Source: Alphaproteobacteria bacterium (GTDB lineage Bacteria > Pseudomonadota > Alphaproteobacteria > Rhizobiales > CAJQND01). From it: 32,067 bases of DNA. This document shows, piece by piece, positions 31,087-32,067 of the stretch (position 1 is the stretch's first letter; the number at the start of each line of letters is the position of its first letter). The translations under genes were made by a program, and so were the position numbers. The stretch spans positions 1 through 32,067 of the forward strand of contig JAAEUE010000151.1 of the NCBI GenBank assembly GCA_024227565.1, in the 5' to 3' direction. Below the pieces are notes generated by a model. It was not told the origin of the DNA and did no database searches. It saw only the letters and a list, made by a program, of their open reading frames with translations.

Positions 31087-31749
31087 ATGAAACTTCTCCG
31101 CTCAACATTTGCACTTATTTCCCTTGTCTGGCTGTCTCTTTCTGCCCATGCGGCAGGCGAGCCGCCGCGTTTTGACGGCATTTATGGCGGCTTTGTTTCC
31201 GGCTATGGGTTTGTGGATCAGGGCAGTTTTGTGCTGAACAACAACACGACACATGGATTTGATCTGGAAGGCCCGCTGGCCGGGCTTACCGGCGGCTGGA
31301 ACTGGAACCACGGCGCGTGGCTGCTGGGTCTTGAGGCCGATGGTCAAGCCCTTGGGATGCAGGACACCATCACGTGTAACGGGGGCTGCAATGTGACGGC
31401 GGATATTGATGGCCTGATCACGGCGCGGGGCCGGGTGGGCTATCTCTTTGGTGATGACCAGCAGATTGCGGCCTATGCCACGGGCGGTTTGGCTCTGGTG
31501 TGGCTCGGCGTACGCAACAACGGGGGCGCCCCGCCGCTGAGCACCGAGTGGACCGAGGTCACTTATGCGGTGGGCGGCGGCATTGAGGGTTATCTGTTCG
31601 GCACAGACTGGATGTCGTCCAAGCTGGAATATCTTTATGTGGGGCTTGATGCCAAACGGACCGCACTGGTGAACACGGCGGACTCGGGCCGCTACAAGTT
31701 TGAGGGCATGCACCTCATCCGCTGGGGCCTGAACATCCACTTCAACTGA
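31087..31749 (+). CDS. Outer-membrane beta-barrel (porin-like) protein
   Basis: The 220-residue product has a signal peptide (LLRSTFALISLVWLSLSAHA, cleaved at AHA-AG) and then the pattern of small Rhizobiales beta-barrels: FDGIYGGFVSGYGFV, GPLAGLTGGWNWNHGAWLLGLEADGQ, LITARGRVGYLF, IAAYATGGLALVWLGV, VTYAVGGGIEGYLF, SSKLEYLYVGLDAKR and the last strand MHLIRWGLNIHFN. The final residue is Asn after Phe, a near-canonical BAM signal (W..N.HF). One disulfide is possible (TCNGGCNV). ATG 31087 follows GGTGG weakly, and an in-frame GTG at 31078 is less likely because the signal peptide begins at the ATG. It is related in type, though not closely in sequence, to the truncated protein at the other edge. 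Confidence 0.88.
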   Translation: MKLLRSTFALISLVWLSLSAHAAGEPPRFDGIYGGFVSGYGFVDQGSFVLNNNTTHGFDLEGPLAGLTGGWNWNHGAWLLGLEADGQALGMQDTITCNGGCNVTADIDGLITARGRVGYLFGDDQQIAAYATGGLALVWLGVRNNGGAPPLSTEWTEVTYAVGGGIEGYLFGTDWMSSKLEYLYVGLDAKRTALVNTADSGRYKFEGMHLIRWGLNIHFN

Positions 31750-31810
31750 CGCGGGGCTGGGGGGCGCCGGGGGGATGGCGCGCATCCGTGCCGCCTTCTC
31801 CTCGTCATTC

Positions 31811-31880
31811 CTGCCCTCTCTCCCGCATCCCTGCCCTTTCTCCCGCATCCCTGCCCTCTCTCCCGCATCCCTGCCGCCTT
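31811..31880. repeat. 20-base tandem repeat, 3.5 copies
   Basis: The unit CTGCCCTCTCTCCCGCATCC repeats at 31811-31830, 31831-31850 and 31851-31870, with one C/T difference in the second copy and a partial fourth copy to 31880. It is strongly pyrimidine-rich on this strand. It is bounded on both sides by CCTCGTCAT(T/C)CCTG, suggesting that it expanded inside the palindromic element that follows. Confidence 0.85.
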
Positions 31881-31883
31881 CCC

Positions 31884-31918
31884 CTCGTCATCCCTGCGAA
31901 AGCAGGGATCCACACGAG
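31884..31918. repeat. REP-like palindromic element
   Basis: ATCCCTGC (31890-31897) pairs with GCAGGGAT (31902-31909) around a GAAA loop, and outer CTCGT/ACGAG (31884-31888, 31914-31918) extend the symmetry. Palindromes of the form CGTCATyCCyGCGAAAGCrGGrATCCA are widespread interspersed repeats in proteobacteria. This copy follows the outer-membrane protein gene and may stabilise its transcript. Confidence 0.7.
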
Positions 31919-31975
31919 CCAGCCACATGCTCAGGGCTGTGGGCCCCTATGTGTCTAAGATTTGCTATGGATGAT

Positions 31976-32040
31976 GCGGGAAGGAGACTGTTGGGCCTCT
32001 GGTCCTTTTGAGACCGTAAGCAGGCTAAGTCCCTTCCCGC
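31976..32040 (+). mobile_element. Long nested hairpin, possible non-coding left end of an IS110-family element
   Basis: GCGGGAAGG-(A)-GAC at 31976-31988 pairs over 12 bases with GTCCCTTCCCGC at 32029-32040, with one bulged A. Inside are two more aligned stems, GCCT/AGGC (31995-31998 with 32022-32025) and GGTC/GACC (32001-32004 with 32012-32015). No open frame is present to the window end. A strongly folded, uncoded segment like this resembles the upstream end of IS110-type elements, which encode a guide-like bridge RNA just before the transposase. No transposase is visible in the window, so this is only a possibility; a stand-alone small RNA or attenuator fits as well. Confidence 0.35.
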
Positions 32041-32067
32041 GTTTTGCGTTTTAACCTGAACAGTTGC

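Noticed and set aside
30897..31175. Open frame before the second beta-barrel gene
   Set aside because: It has no ribosome binding site or family pattern and overlaps the true gene in another frame.

Overview
The window is a chromosomal segment of an alphaproteobacterium, most likely a member of the Hyphomicrobiales (Rhizobiales) or a close relative. This rests on the high-GC, codon-biased genes, the aerobic-type cobalamin genes (cobT/cobS), the DUF1289 and TIGR02281 aspartic-protease pair, the small beta-barrel outer-membrane proteins, and a formate dehydrogenase locus of the FDH3/FdnGHI type that carries the TIGR02811 Tat peptide. No species can be named from sequence alone.

Layout. 1-0.9 kb: the left edge holds the 5' end of an IS5-family transposase abutting an outer-membrane beta-barrel gene that lacks its last strand; this stretch looks AT-richer than the rest. 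0.9-4.6 kb: a VOC protein, divergent from a two-subunit CoA-transferase-fold enzyme (IpdAB-like), dtd, an unusual tRNA-Cys and a secreted beta-propeller. 4.7-9.0 kb: a GGDEF-EAL protein, a small secreted peptide, a DegT-type aminotransferase, a solitary HicA-like protein and a CBS-CBS-BON protein. 9.0-10.6 kb (minus): moaA followed by a DUF411 protein.

10.8-23.1 kb is the core of the window. A DUF805 gene interrupted by an amber codon is followed by a respiratory formate dehydrogenase locus: TorD-type chaperone, small Tat peptide, molybdopterin catalytic subunit, four-cluster Fe-S subunit, cytochrome b, and a periplasmic WD40-propeller/cytochrome c fusion. Then come a YciI-like protein, a 41-residue membrane peptide overlapping an HtrA-like protease, DUF6494, a biotin/lipoate-ligase-like protein, two tightly overlapping genes of unknown function (DUF6505- and DUF6352-like) and a one-TM protein. 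Several perfect hairpins lie between these genes. moaA nearby would supply the molybdenum cofactor pathway. The downstream set of unknowns is the best candidate for an undescribed accessory module of periplasmic formate oxidation.

23.4-25.6 kb: a secreted protein with two internal repeats and a long histone-H1-like Lys/Ala tail, ended by a textbook terminator. 25.6-29.1 kb: a GFA-family protein and cobT (minus), cobS, DUF1289 and a membrane-anchored aspartic protease. 29.2-31.7 kb: a phosphomannomutase/phosphoglucomutase, a 386-base regulatory-looking gap with a 20-base palindrome, and a second beta-barrel protein. The right edge (31.8-32.07 kb) holds a 20-base tandem repeat, a REP-like palindrome and a strongly structured non-coding segment that could be the left end of another mobile element.
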